Below, piece after piece: positions 34,537 through 42,170 of a stretch of 64,000 nt of DNA. Below the pieces are notes generated by a model. The model saw only the letters and a program-made list of their open reading frames with translations. It was not told where the DNA came from and did no database searches. Source of the DNA: Bernardetiaceae bacterium (GTDB taxonomy: Bacteria; Bacteroidota; Bacteroidia; Cytophagales; Thermoflexibacteraceae). A program made the translations under genes and the position numbers. The first letter of the stretch is position 1. Every line of letters begins with the position of its first letter. Location: the NCBI GenBank assembly GCA_025056255.1, contig JANWVT010000016.1, positions 1 through 64,000 on the forward strand. Reading direction: 5' to 3'.

Positions 34537-35406
34537 CTAACTGCTGCAGCCACCCCCGCAGCCCGAGTCGCCACCCCCGCAGCCCGAGTCGCCACCCCCA
34601 CAACCCGAGTCGCCACCCCCACAACCCGAGTCGCCACCGCCATCTGAGCTATCGCCACCGCCATCGCTGTCACTGCCAAATCCGTCTTCAAAAGAGTCGT
34701 CAAAGCTCCAATCCTCAGCAATGAAGAGGAATTCCTCTGCACTATCATCGTCCGCCGATGCAGCATGTTCGCGCGCAAAAAGACGGCTCAATTCTTCATC
34801 CACTAACAGTAGCAAGTTGTGGTCAATGGCATTAGAGAGAAACAAATTGCCATTCATCATGTGCAGCAAGCGTCTGACTGTTGCCCGGTCGGAGTGATAC
34901 ACTTGGGGCAACAAATTAGTAAGTTCGTTCAGTTCGGTTTCTACATGAGTGCGCTTCAAAGCTCCCTCTGCTGTGTATTTCACTTTATCGGTGAGACTTA
35001 TCCAAAATCCACGCTCAAAGGATGTGAGCAGTTGTGGGGTTTTCATGATTTTTTGGCGCAAATAAGTAGTGCTAATAGCATATCGGCGCCCTAAGCGAAT
35101 CAGATTGATAAAAGAAATTTCTCGGTTCGGTTCGCGAGCAAAGTGCTTTGTGTAGATAGCTTCATGTGCCAGCGGACGATACTCGGCATATTTTGCTCCG
35201 CGGTGGAGGTACATGTGGACAACGGGTTGGTTGCTCGATTTGATGAAAGGCGTAGTTCTGATAGCAAGTACTTTTTTGAGCAACAAGTCCATCAAAGTTA
35301 GTTTAAGCAATTGCTTGAAATTGAGCATTTTGCCATGCAGCAGCACAAGCGCCTCTGCTGGCGTGAGCAGAGGTAGTATTTGAAAGTTTAGCGGCGAGGT
35401 TGCCAT
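34537..35406 (-). CDS. Protein with Gly/Cys heptad-repeat tail, TIGR04222-like, 289 aa
   Basis: N-terminal two thirds are soluble and mixed helical, beginning LPLLTPAEALVLLHGKMLNF and continuing with KVLAIRTTPFI; this resembles the domain of TIGR04222 proteins that precedes a low-complexity tail. An acidic Asp/Ser/Phe segment (EDWSFDDSFEDGF) leads into a tail of four GGGDSGC units plus degenerate copies, ending GGGCSS. Six cysteines in the last 30 residues could bind metal. No membrane helix is obvious. ATG at 35406 is used, overlapping the upstream GRDP-like gene by 19 bases. Role unknown. Confidence 0.75.
   Translation of the reverse strand: MATSPLNFQILPLLTPAEALVLLHGKMLNFKQLLKLTLMDLLLKKVLAIRTTPFIKSSNQPVVHMYLHRGAKYAEYRPLAHEAIYTKHFAREPNREISFINLIRLGRRYAISTTYLRQKIMKTPQLLTSFERGFWISLTDKVKYTAEGALKRTHVETELNELTNLLPQVYHSDRATVRRLLHMMNGNLFLSNAIDHNLLLLVDEELSRLFAREHAASADDDSAEEFLFIAEDWSFDDSFEDGFGSDSDGGGDSSDGGGDSGCGGGDSGCGGGDSGCGGGDSGCGGGCSS
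34550..34675 (-). repeat. 21-bp tandem repeat encoding the Gly/Cys tail
   Basis: Plus-strand unit CCACCCCCGCAGCCCGAGTCG (34550-34570) is repeated exactly at 34571-34591, with two base changes at 34592-34612 and 34613-34633, and in degenerate form at 34634-34654 and 34655-34675. The 21-bp period keeps the reading frame and encodes a seven-residue unit. Such tracts vary easily in copy number. Confidence 0.95.
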
Positions 35407-35927
35407 AATTGCTCTAATGCGTTTTGAATAAGCAATAACCAAGTGGGTTTAGGGATTATCCAGTAAGTATCGGTGTTAACTCTGCGAAAGTTAACAAAAC
35501 GAAAACAAATTTTGGCAGTAGGCCAAAGATCTTCGGGGGGCAAGCAGTCAAAAACTGATACGTAACTTTTTAATGTATAGTTATACCAATCATTAAACTT
35601 GCTACGTTCTGCAATGCCGCCGCGCGTAGGTGCGTGATGCAGGGGTTTGCCAAGCACTTTGCCGCAAAGCTCTTCCCAGTAGCTATGGGTATAGAGCAAA
35701 TGCAGGTGCCAAACCTGATCTACTGGGTCAGAGGGGGTTACTGGGTGGGGCAAGGTAGCTGCCAGTAGCAAAAATTTCTTGTATTCGTCTATGGCACGCA
35801 AGGTAAAATCTAAATCCCAACCGTTTTCACGAGCCAGCCTCGCTGAAAAAGGAAGTGTTGCCTTAGGGTCGTCTAATTCAAAATATCGAAGTTGTTGCCA
35901 TAGCGCTGCCTGTTGGGAGGTCATCAT
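35388..35927 (-). CDS. GRDP-like (glycine-rich domain-containing type) protein, 179 aa
   Basis: Shows the conserved core of GRDP-like proteins and of the N-terminal part of TIGR04222 proteins: SARLARENGWDLDF, AIDEYKKFLLLAATLPHPVTPSDPVDQVWHLHLLYTHSYW, then LHHAPTRGG. Histidines in VWHLHL and LHH are suggestive of a metal or active site, but no function is established. No signal peptide or membrane helix. The start ATG overlaps the transporter stop (ATGA), and its end overlaps the Gly/Cys protein gene, so the three are tightly coupled. In many relatives the two soluble parts belong to one polypeptide. Confidence 0.8.
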   Translation of the reverse strand: MMTSQQAALWQQLRYFELDDPKATLPFSARLARENGWDLDFTLRAIDEYKKFLLLAATLPHPVTPSDPVDQVWHLHLLYTHSYWEELCGKVLGKPLHHAPTRGGIAERSKFNDWYNYTLKSYVSVFDCLPPEDLWPTAKICFRFVNFRRVNTDTYWIIPKPTWLLLIQNALEQLWQPRR

Positions 35928-37057
35928 TGTCGGGTAAGTGTTTGGAAGGGAAGCGGGAGGTAATATGCCAATGTACCTACAACTAATGCAGCTGCAAATC
36001 CATAAGGAAGAGCAAAAGCCATGATACCGGTTAGCAGCGCAATAAAAAAAGAGCGTTTTTGCTCGGCTAAGTCGCCTATTAGAAAACTTAGGCTCAATCC
36101 TTCAAAAAACAAGATGACGCCCAGAATAGGGAGTGGGAAAACGTGTATCAACTGCATAAATCCTTTGCTAAAAAATAGCCCCAACAAGAGATAAAAAAGT
36201 CCATAAATGAACACAGAGCCTCCGCTGCGTCCACCAAAAGTGTAGTGTCCCATCATGCCACCCGCTCCGTGACAACAAGGAATGCCCCCCAGAAAAGGAG
36301 CTACTAAATTCATGAGCGAGTAGGTAATGCCAATTTTTTGTACGGTAATATCCTTGCGTGTTGGAAAGAGGTCGTTGCTGAGTTGTTTAGTGGCAATAAT
36401 AGAGTTGCTTAATGATAAAGGAATCTGGGGTATTGCCAATAATACAAATCCTTTTGCAATATCGTCCAGACTGGGAGTGAATAGCGTAGGTAGTTGCAAG
36501 TCAAAACTCTCAGCAAACCTGAGGGGCGAAATCTTAAACATAAATGCATACACCAGCCCCAGTGCTATTACTACCAGAGCAGCAGGATATTTTCGGCTAT
36601 CGGACAGAACAAGCACGACCACAAAAGCCACACCTGCCAGTACATAGCCTTGCACTTGTTCAGCAGCTAGGTACTCTTTGCTTGCCAGCAAGCAAAGGCT
36701 TATGCCGAGCCCTAGTTGTAACCCTCTGACAACAGCTTGGGGAATCAGCCGTGTTAAACGCTCTAAAATACCGCTCAACGACAAGACAAGCATTACCACC
36801 CCAATAGCAATGCCAGCTCCAAGCAAAATGTTACCGGCAATTTTTTGGGCAATGACCAACGATGTCATTGCTTTAAGTGGTTGTACAGGCATGGGCATGC
36901 GGTAAGTGAATGCTGTGAGCACTTGCAGCAGTCCGAAAACAGTCAGTACGTTGGCGCTATCCAATTCTGCAGCCATGACAACCGCCACCAGCAGCGGGAG
37001 GTCTGTACCAATATCGCCAAATGCACCTGCCAGTTCTCGTCGGTTGAGCGTCAACAT
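35924..37057 (-). CDS. Putative molybdate/sulfate transporter, MOT1-like, 377 aa
   Basis: Inner-membrane anion transporter of the MOT1 branch related to the SulP superfamily. About ten to eleven membrane helices. Both signature regions are present: PMPVQPLKAM near residue 55 and IPCCHGAGGMMGHYTFGGRSG near residue 265. The AGAFGDIGTDLPLLVAV N-terminal helix is also typical. Unlike SulP transporters it has no C-terminal STAS domain. I use ATG at 37057; the frame is open to a TTG at 37081. Molybdate is the favoured substrate, sulfate possible. Confidence 0.9.
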   Translation of the reverse strand: MLTLNRRELAGAFGDIGTDLPLLVAVVMAAELDSANVLTVFGLLQVLTAFTYRMPMPVQPLKAMTSLVIAQKIAGNILLGAGIAIGVVMLVLSLSGILERLTRLIPQAVVRGLQLGLGISLCLLASKEYLAAEQVQGYVLAGVAFVVVLVLSDSRKYPAALVVIALGLVYAFMFKISPLRFAESFDLQLPTLFTPSLDDIAKGFVLLAIPQIPLSLSNSIIATKQLSNDLFPTRKDITVQKIGITYSLMNLVAPFLGGIPCCHGAGGMMGHYTFGGRSGGSVFIYGLFYLLLGLFFSKGFMQLIHVFPLPILGVILFFEGLSLSFLIGDLAEQKRSFFIALLTGIMAFALPYGFAAALVVGTLAYYLPLPFQTLTRQ

Positions 37058-37204
37058 CTTTCCAACGATTCGAGTTTGCAAGTAAGCTATTCAATGGCGA
37101 ACAGTTTTACAAGAGCCGGAGTACTTTCTTCTTTCAAATGGCTTCATTTTATGCTAACATAGCATCACCACTCTACCTGTGTGGTAGCAGCATGGTCAGT
37201 AAGG

Positions 37205-37627
37205 CTATTTGGTGGTTACTAACTGGTTGGTGTAGAGCCACTGAAGAGCAGACTCTTCTTGTTCAAAAATCTGACTTTCCAATACCACATTGCTCACCGG
37301 TGATTTTCCTTTAATTTGCTCTATGGCAATTTTAGCAAAGATGGATACAGGGGCAAGGATGGCTATTTTTTGTATGCCAACTTCAACAGCACGAGGTAGC
37401 CAGTAAGAAATAATCCACTCTTGCATTTCCATCCCTACTGCTTGCGCATGGCGAAGGTCTTGCAACATCAGTGAGCACTTGCTTTTTTGCAGGTGGGTGA
37501 GTACTTGTTCCAATAATGACTTCATTTCTTGTGGAGGGGCAAAACCTTTCCACGCGTAGTAAAAAACTCTTCCCTCTTCCATCCATCCGGCGAGGAAATA
37601 CCTGTTATCAATAATTACTTGTAGCAT
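37205..37627 (-). CDS. SpoIIAA-like/STAS-related protein, 140 aa
   Basis: Matches the pattern of SpoIIAA-like (STAS/SEC14-type) small cytoplasmic proteins common in Bacteroidota: an N-terminal strand and GRVFYYAWKGFAPPQEM, a helix KSLLEQVLTHLQKSKCSLMLQDL, then WIISYWLPRAVEVGIQKIAIL and a C-terminal FEQEESALQWLYTN helix. There is no signal peptide. The transporter gene lies 147 bases downstream on the same strand, so the two could be co-transcribed. No conserved phosphorylatable D-S motif is seen. Function unknown. Confidence 0.7.
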   Translation of the reverse strand: MLQVIIDNRYFLAGWMEEGRVFYYAWKGFAPPQEMKSLLEQVLTHLQKSKCSLMLQDLRHAQAVGMEMQEWIISYWLPRAVEVGIQKIAILAPVSIFAKIAIEQIKGKSPVSNVVLESQIFEQEESALQWLYTNQLVTTK

Positions 37628-38104
37628 GTCTAATGTTGTGAGATGCTTTAATTGTTTGCAACTAAATCTACATAACTTTCTTTGAATTCTTTTGTTTGTG
37701 CATCAGCGCTAACTTTTTATAATTTTAAAAAAGTTGCATTAGTCTTTGACCGGATGCGGGAGATGGATGCCGATGCTTGTTGAGCCGAGTACGAAGCAAG
37801 GATAGAAAAGCGTTTTAAGTCAACTGAGTTGTGCAATTAGGCATTTGAGAAATGCAATTTTCACGCTATTGCCGTTGTTGGTATCTCATGTGCGCCTGTC
37901 TTCAAGTGCAATGGCGAAAACTTTCGTTTTTGTGTTTCCACACGAACCTCCCTTCTGTTGTTGGTTGTCTCGATGCATGCTCGTTCGGTTTGGCATGTGG
38001 ATTTCGGAGTATGGAAGGCAAAGAGAAACGTTTGTTGTGTTGTTAGCCAGCTATTGGGCTGATGCTGAATAATTTCCGTTAAATTATTTGGTGGAAAAAA
38101 GGTT
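37628..38104. other. Non-coding gap upstream of the SpoIIAA-like gene
   Basis: Overlapping short open frames on both strands (for example 37845-38072 and 37861-38118) contradict one another, lack family similarity and are probably chance. The sequence contains AATAATTT/AAATTATT arms near 38070-38090, a weak hairpin just beyond the hemH stop. I see no RNA gene. Confidence 0.55.
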
Positions 38105-39142
38105 TCAGCTGTTTGCAAGTACCATTTCTTTCAAAGTTTGTACCCAGCGCGGATGATTGTTGAGACTTTCTACCATTTGCCAATGCGTACCTCCTTTTTG
38201 CTCGAACAGTTCTTTGTACTCCTCGCCAATTTCTATGGTGGTTTCTAAGCAGTCTGCCACAAAAGAAGGAGAAAATGCTAAAATGCTTTTTTTTCCTTCG
38301 GCTACCAACCGTTCAATGGTTTCATCGGTGTAGGGACGAATCCAAGGGTCGGTACCCAGACGAGATTGAAAACAAGTAGTGTACTGCTCGGGTCTGAGTC
38401 CTAATTCTTTTGCCAGTAGGCGAGAGGTTTCAAAGCACTGCGCACGGTAGCACAAGCGATTGCCTTGGTGATAGGTATGGCAACAGGTAGCATCTACTAT
38501 GCAACGCTTGTTAGGGTCAGCTTTGCGCAATTGGCGCTCTGGCAGCCCGTGATAGGAAAAAATGAAATGGTCAAACTGGTGTTGCGCCATGTATTTGCGT
38601 CCCAGCTCGGCATAAACGGAAATCATTGTAGGATTGTTGGCATACGTGTCCAATAGGATGAGGTGAGGAATTTGCTCCCATTGGCGCAAGCAACGCATCA
38701 CCTCTTCGTGTACCGAGCCAGTTGTGGCAGAGGCATATTGTGGAAAAAGAGGTAGTACAATTAGTTTGCGAATAGGTGTAGTACGCAACTTTTCCAATTC
38801 AGCAGCAATGCTCGGGTTTTGATAGCGCATAGCCAAACGAACCGTATACCCCTCGCCAAGTTCTTGTTGTAACATGGCTTGCACCTCTTGTCCGTAGAAC
38901 AATAGCGGAGAACCGCGCTCAGTCCACAATTGCCGGTATACTCTTGCCGATTTAGGTGCGCGAAAGGGAGCAATAATGAGATTGACTAACAAAAAACGCC
39001 CTATGGCACCAATATCTACTACTCGGCGGTCGGAGAGAAATTCTCGCAAGTATTTGCGCACATCGGCAGGAGCAGGCGAGTCGGGCGTGCCTAAATTGAC
39101 CAATAGCACAGCAGTATGCGGATTAGTGAGCATATTCTTCAT
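38105..39142 (-). CDS. hemH: Ferrochelatase, 345 aa
   Basis: Inserts ferrous iron into protoporphyrin IX, the last step of heme synthesis. Motifs in order: VLLVNLGTPDSPAPADVRKYL, RFFL-type RRVVDIGAIGRFLLV, YQLWTERGSPLLFY-like segment (YRQLWTERGSPLLFYG), MRYQNPSI, FSYHGLPERQLRKADP with the catalytic His, TCFQSRLGTDPWIRPYT and FSPSFVADCLETTIEIGEEY with the catalytic Glu. ATG at 39142; a second ATG at 39133 is possible. Heme supply suits the many c-type and a-type heme proteins encoded in the window. Confidence 0.96.
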   Translation of the reverse strand: MKNMLTNPHTAVLLVNLGTPDSPAPADVRKYLREFLSDRRVVDIGAIGRFLLVNLIIAPFRAPKSARVYRQLWTERGSPLLFYGQEVQAMLQQELGEGYTVRLAMRYQNPSIAAELEKLRTTPIRKLIVLPLFPQYASATTGSVHEEVMRCLRQWEQIPHLILLDTYANNPTMISVYAELGRKYMAQHQFDHFIFSYHGLPERQLRKADPNKRCIVDATCCHTYHQGNRLCYRAQCFETSRLLAKELGLRPEQYTTCFQSRLGTDPWIRPYTDETIERLVAEGKKSILAFSPSFVADCLETTIEIGEEYKELFEQKGGTHWQMVESLNNHPRWVQTLKEMVLANS

Positions 39143-39158
39143 AGCGGTTGCATTACGA

Positions 39159-39166
39159 CAAAGTTA
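39159..39166 (-). promoter_or_regulatory. Candidate -7 box of hemH
   Basis: Minus strand TAACTTTG matches TAnnTTTG, 17 bases before the hemH ATG at 39142. No good TTTG is found at the expected -33 distance. The predicted transcription start is close to the ATG, so the leader would be very short. Confidence 0.35.
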
Positions 39167-39352
39167 TGGTAAAACACTGTTTTTACATCTGGGGACATAT
39201 AACCTTGTGCTGTTGCTCGCGTATGGACAAATAACCACTTGCTGCGTGCAATGGCATAGACAAGTTGTTTTCAACTGCTCAATCTATTACTATCCCGTTA
39301 ACCCTGCCAATTCTATCTTGCAAGCTTGCGAGTACACATTTGGAAAGTTAAT

Positions 39353-39391
39353 TTGCACGTCGCCGTTGCACGTCGCCGTTGCACGCCGCCG
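39353..39391. repeat. Three-copy 13-bp tandem repeat
   Basis: TTGCACGTCGCCG at 39353-39365 and 39366-39378, then TTGCACGCCGCCG (one change) at 39379-39391. GC-rich in an AT-rich intergenic region and not in a convincing reading frame. Confidence 0.9.
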
Positions 39392-39603
39392 TTGTTCTTG
39401 TTTTTCTCAAACAACTCCCTTAACATGGCAACAAGTGTTTTCAAAAGTAAAAGCATGCTTTGGGGCTAATGTTGTATTTTTGAGCTATAAGTAGCTGACT
39501 ATCAAGTTTTTCTAAGCAAGTAGCCTTTGTTGTCAAAAAACTCAGCCGAGCTTGGTGCAACCCTTCGCAAGTTTTTGGTAGAAACGAGAGGTTGTTTTCA
39601 TGC

Positions 39604-40266
39604 TTACCAGTCAATCTCGGGCACATTGCGGCTGCGCAGATACTCGTTGGCTTTACTGAAGTGGCGGCAACCGAACCAACCTTTGTCGGCAGAGAAAGGA
39701 GAGGGATGCGCAGCAGTTAGCACCAAATGGCGCGTTTTGTCAATAAACTTACCTTTTTCCTGTGCATACTTGCCCCACAGCATGAATACTAGTCCTTCTT
39801 TTTGTTCTGCTAGCAGGTGCACTACTGCATCGGTGAAGGTTTCCCAGCCTTTTTTCTGATGAGAGCCGGGTGAATTGGCGCGTACCGTCAGTGTGGCATT
39901 GAGCAGCAGCACGCCTTGCGATGCCCATCGTTCCAAATTTCCAGTTTTGGGAATAGGCTTGCCCACATCGGCTTGAATTTCTTTAAAAATGTTGATCAGC
40001 GAGGGGGGCATAGGCACGTGGTCGGCTACTGAGAAACACAGTCCATTTGCTTGTCCCTCGCCGTGGTAAGGGTCTTGACCAAGAATCACTACTTTAACTT
40101 CGTCGAAAGAGCATTTGTCAAACGCATGAAAAATCAGCCGTCCGGGTGGATAGACCTTCTGGGTGCGGTATTCTTCTTTGATGAAGGCTACTAATTGTTG
40201 GAAGTAGGGTTTTTCAAACTCGGCTGAGAGTCGTTCTTTCCATGAAGGAGCAATTTTTACGTCCAT
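39604..40266 (-). CDS. ung: Uracil-DNA glycosylase, family 1, 220 aa
   Basis: Removes uracil from DNA in base-excision repair. The water-activating loop GQDPYHGEGQANGLCFS (D65, H68) and the C-terminal HPSPFSADKGWFGCRHFS loop are both present, as is LLLNATLTVRANSPGSHQKKGWETFTD. Length and motifs match family 1. It starts 110 bases downstream of the DUF4286 gene and could belong to the same transcript. Confidence 0.97.
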   Translation of the reverse strand: MDVKIAPSWKERLSAEFEKPYFQQLVAFIKEEYRTQKVYPPGRLIFHAFDKCSFDEVKVVILGQDPYHGEGQANGLCFSVADHVPMPPSLINIFKEIQADVGKPIPKTGNLERWASQGVLLLNATLTVRANSPGSHQKKGWETFTDAVVHLLAEQKEGLVFMLWGKYAQEKGKFIDKTRHLVLTAAHPSPFSADKGWFGCRHFSKANEYLRSRNVPEIDW

Positions 40267-40375
40267 GCAAGTTTATGCGTTTTTGATAGTCATACACTCC
40301 TGTTAGGATTTAGCGCGCTCCCTGCGGGCTTCGTGCAACTCGCATTTTTTCGTTAGGCATCCAATAGCAATTCAT

Positions 40376-40681
40376 CTACACTTCTTGCATCAGCGAGCGA
40401 AAAACAAAAAACTTGCCGCCGAACTTTTCTTCGGTAGCCTTGCGAAGAGCAGGAGCGTATTTGTCTTCGTATTCGCGGAAGCGCTCCATGCTTTCACAAG
40501 TGTATTGGATAGTGTAGTTATGTCCGTGGTCATCGTCGGCATTGGTGAGCAGGTAGTACATTTTTGCTCCCGTGAACATACCGGTTGCCAGTACATCGGG
40601 GATGTGCTCTTCCCGCATCCAACGTACCCATTCTTCACGGACACTTTCTTCAATACTAACAGTAACGTTATACACAATCAT
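40376..40681 (-). CDS. DUF4286 family protein, 101 aa
   Basis: Small soluble protein starting MIVYNVTVSIEESVREEWVRW and containing HIPDVLATGMFTGAKMYYLL, with a C-terminal segment RFREYEDKYAPALRKATEEKF GGKF. This is the DUF4286 pattern, a dimeric ferredoxin-like (DabB-like) fold by relatives. Function unknown. It sits 14 bases after the fabH stop. Confidence 0.88.
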   Translation of the reverse strand: MIVYNVTVSIEESVREEWVRWMREEHIPDVLATGMFTGAKMYYLLTNADDDHGHNYTIQYTCESMERFREYEDKYAPALRKATEEKFGGKFFVFRSLMQEV

Positions 40682-40694
40682 TTGACTTCCAACT

Positions 40695-41699
40695 TTACCA
40701 ACGAATCAGTGCTGATGCCCATGTAAAGCCGCTGCCAAAAGAGCACAGGCATACCAAATCTCCGTCTTTAATACGACCTGCTTCCCATGCCTCGCACAAA
40801 GCAATAGGGATAGAAGCCGCTGTGGTGTTGCCGTAATTGTGGATGTTGTTCACTACTTTTTCATCGGGTAAACCAAGGCGTTGCTGAACGGCTTGTGTGA
40901 TACGCGCATTGGCTTGATGTGGCACCAGTAAGTCAATATCTTCGGGTTTGTAATGGTTGGCTTCTAAGGCTTCCATAATGGCTTCTGGCATGCGTGTTAC
41001 GGCGTGCTTGAAAACATACTGCCCGTTCATCACAGGATAAAAGCCGCCTCCGGGACGAAGTTCTTCAATTGGGTTGCGGTTTTTGGCGCTGGATTTGGGA
41101 TAGATTACTGCCAACTCTTCAGCATATTTACCTTCGCTGTGCAGGTGAGTGGAGAGAATGCCTTTGCCGGGTTCGTTGGTAGCAGACAGTACAGCGGCAC
41201 CTGCTCCGTCGCCGAAAATAACAGCTACATGTCGTCCGTAATCGGAGTAGTCTAATCCACTGGAGTGAATTTCAGAACCTACTACAAGTACATGATTATA
41301 CATGCCTGTTTTAATAAATTGGTCGGCTACAGAAAGCGCATAGATAAAGCCTGAGCATTGTGCGCGTAAATCAATGGCAGCAATGTTGCGAAAGTTCATG
41401 GAGCGCTGCAATAACACGCCCGAGCCGGGGAAGTAGTAGTCGGGGCTGAGCGTAGCATACACAATTAGGTCAATATCTGCTGGTGTGAGTCCAGCGCGTT
41501 GTAATGCAATTTCGGAGGCTTTAACAGCAAAGCCGAAATTAGTTTCTCCTTTGTCGGGGTCAAAGTAATGACGCTTGCGGACGCCGGTTCTTTCTACAAT
41601 CCATTCATCGGTAGTGTTCATGAAAGTGGTCAAATCATGATTAGTAACCACTTTTTCAGGTACATAAAAACCTAAGCCTGCAATTTTTGAGTTTCTCAT
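40695..41699 (-). CDS. fabH: 3-oxoacyl-ACP synthase III family protein, 334 aa
   Basis: Condenses acetyl-CoA (or another starter) with malonyl-ACP to begin fatty acid synthesis. The catalytic triad is in place: Cys115 in AQCSGFIYAL, His261 in PHQANARI and Asn291 in NYGNTTAASIP. I start at the internal ATG 41699 (MRNSKIAGLG); the frame runs back to 41732 with 11 residues that do not resemble the family. The usual rpmF-plsX neighbours are absent, so this may be a paralogue, but the motifs are complete. DUF4286 follows 14 bases downstream. Confidence 0.92.
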   Translation of the reverse strand: MRNSKIAGLGFYVPEKVVTNHDLTTFMNTTDEWIVERTGVRKRHYFDPDKGETNFGFAVKASEIALQRAGLTPADIDLIVYATLSPDYYFPGSGVLLQRSMNFRNIAAIDLRAQCSGFIYALSVADQFIKTGMYNHVLVVGSEIHSSGLDYSDYGRHVAVIFGDGAGAAVLSATNEPGKGILSTHLHSEGKYAEELAVIYPKSSAKNRNPIEELRPGGGFYPVMNGQYVFKHAVTRMPEAIMEALEANHYKPEDIDLLVPHQANARITQAVQQRLGLPDEKVVNNIHNYGNTTAASIPIALCEAWEAGRIKDGDLVCLCSFGSGFTWASALIRW

Positions 41700-41732
41700 T
41701 TGGGCAGTGTACAATTTAAAATTCCATTTCAT

Positions 41733-42170
41733 TTATTCGAAGCGCCCCCGATGGATAACATCAGAATGCCTTCATTTTCAGCGGCAAAATAAGTAAAAAC
41801 ACAAAAGTTTAACTATATTTTAATCTGCAAAGGCTGGCAAAATCTGCCTTTGTGTGTGCTATCGTTGGGTAAGTTGTGCGAAAACTCATTGACAATCAAC
41901 GGTTGGTAAGTAAAGAATCAGAAAGTAAGAAGTAGCTGAAAAAGCATGTCTTGATGTTGGGCTTTTTCAAGAATTGGCTTTTTGCCACGTCGCTAAGGAC
42001 GCATGATGCACATAGCTGTTAGTTGTTGGTAGGGAGGCGAACTACGGCGAAAGTACCATGCAAAAATAGGCTTTTTGCAGCCCCTTGCTTTTTATGTTCG
42101 TAAACATCTGATTTTCAGAATATTACAAACAGTTCGCATTAAATCAAACAGAAAGCCTCTGTGCGTAAAT
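41733..42170. other. Non-coding gap between fabH and the MBL hydrolase gene
   Basis: A 438-base stretch with no plausible gene. It has loose repeats of a GGCTTTTT-type motif near 41965, 41985 and 42070 and a weak GAAAAAGC/GCTTTTTC inverted repeat around 41938-41975. No tRNA or known riboswitch is visible. Confidence 0.55.

Larger units (their letters stand above)
39143..39603. other. Non-coding gap between ung and hemH
   Basis: A 461-base stretch on which both flanking genes are transcribed leftward. Short plus-strand frames (for example 38976-39494) run over hemH and have no family similarity. The only structure is the 13-bp tandem repeat listed separately. Confidence 0.6.

Noticed and set aside
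35380-35450. Programmed frameshift joining the GRDP-like and Gly/Cys frames
   Set aside because: No slippery heptamer or downstream structure seen; overlapping start is a simpler explanation, so kept only as a finding to check.
37845-38118. Overlapping short frames on both strands
   Set aside because: Mutually exclusive, without family similarity or ribosome-binding context; treated as non-coding.
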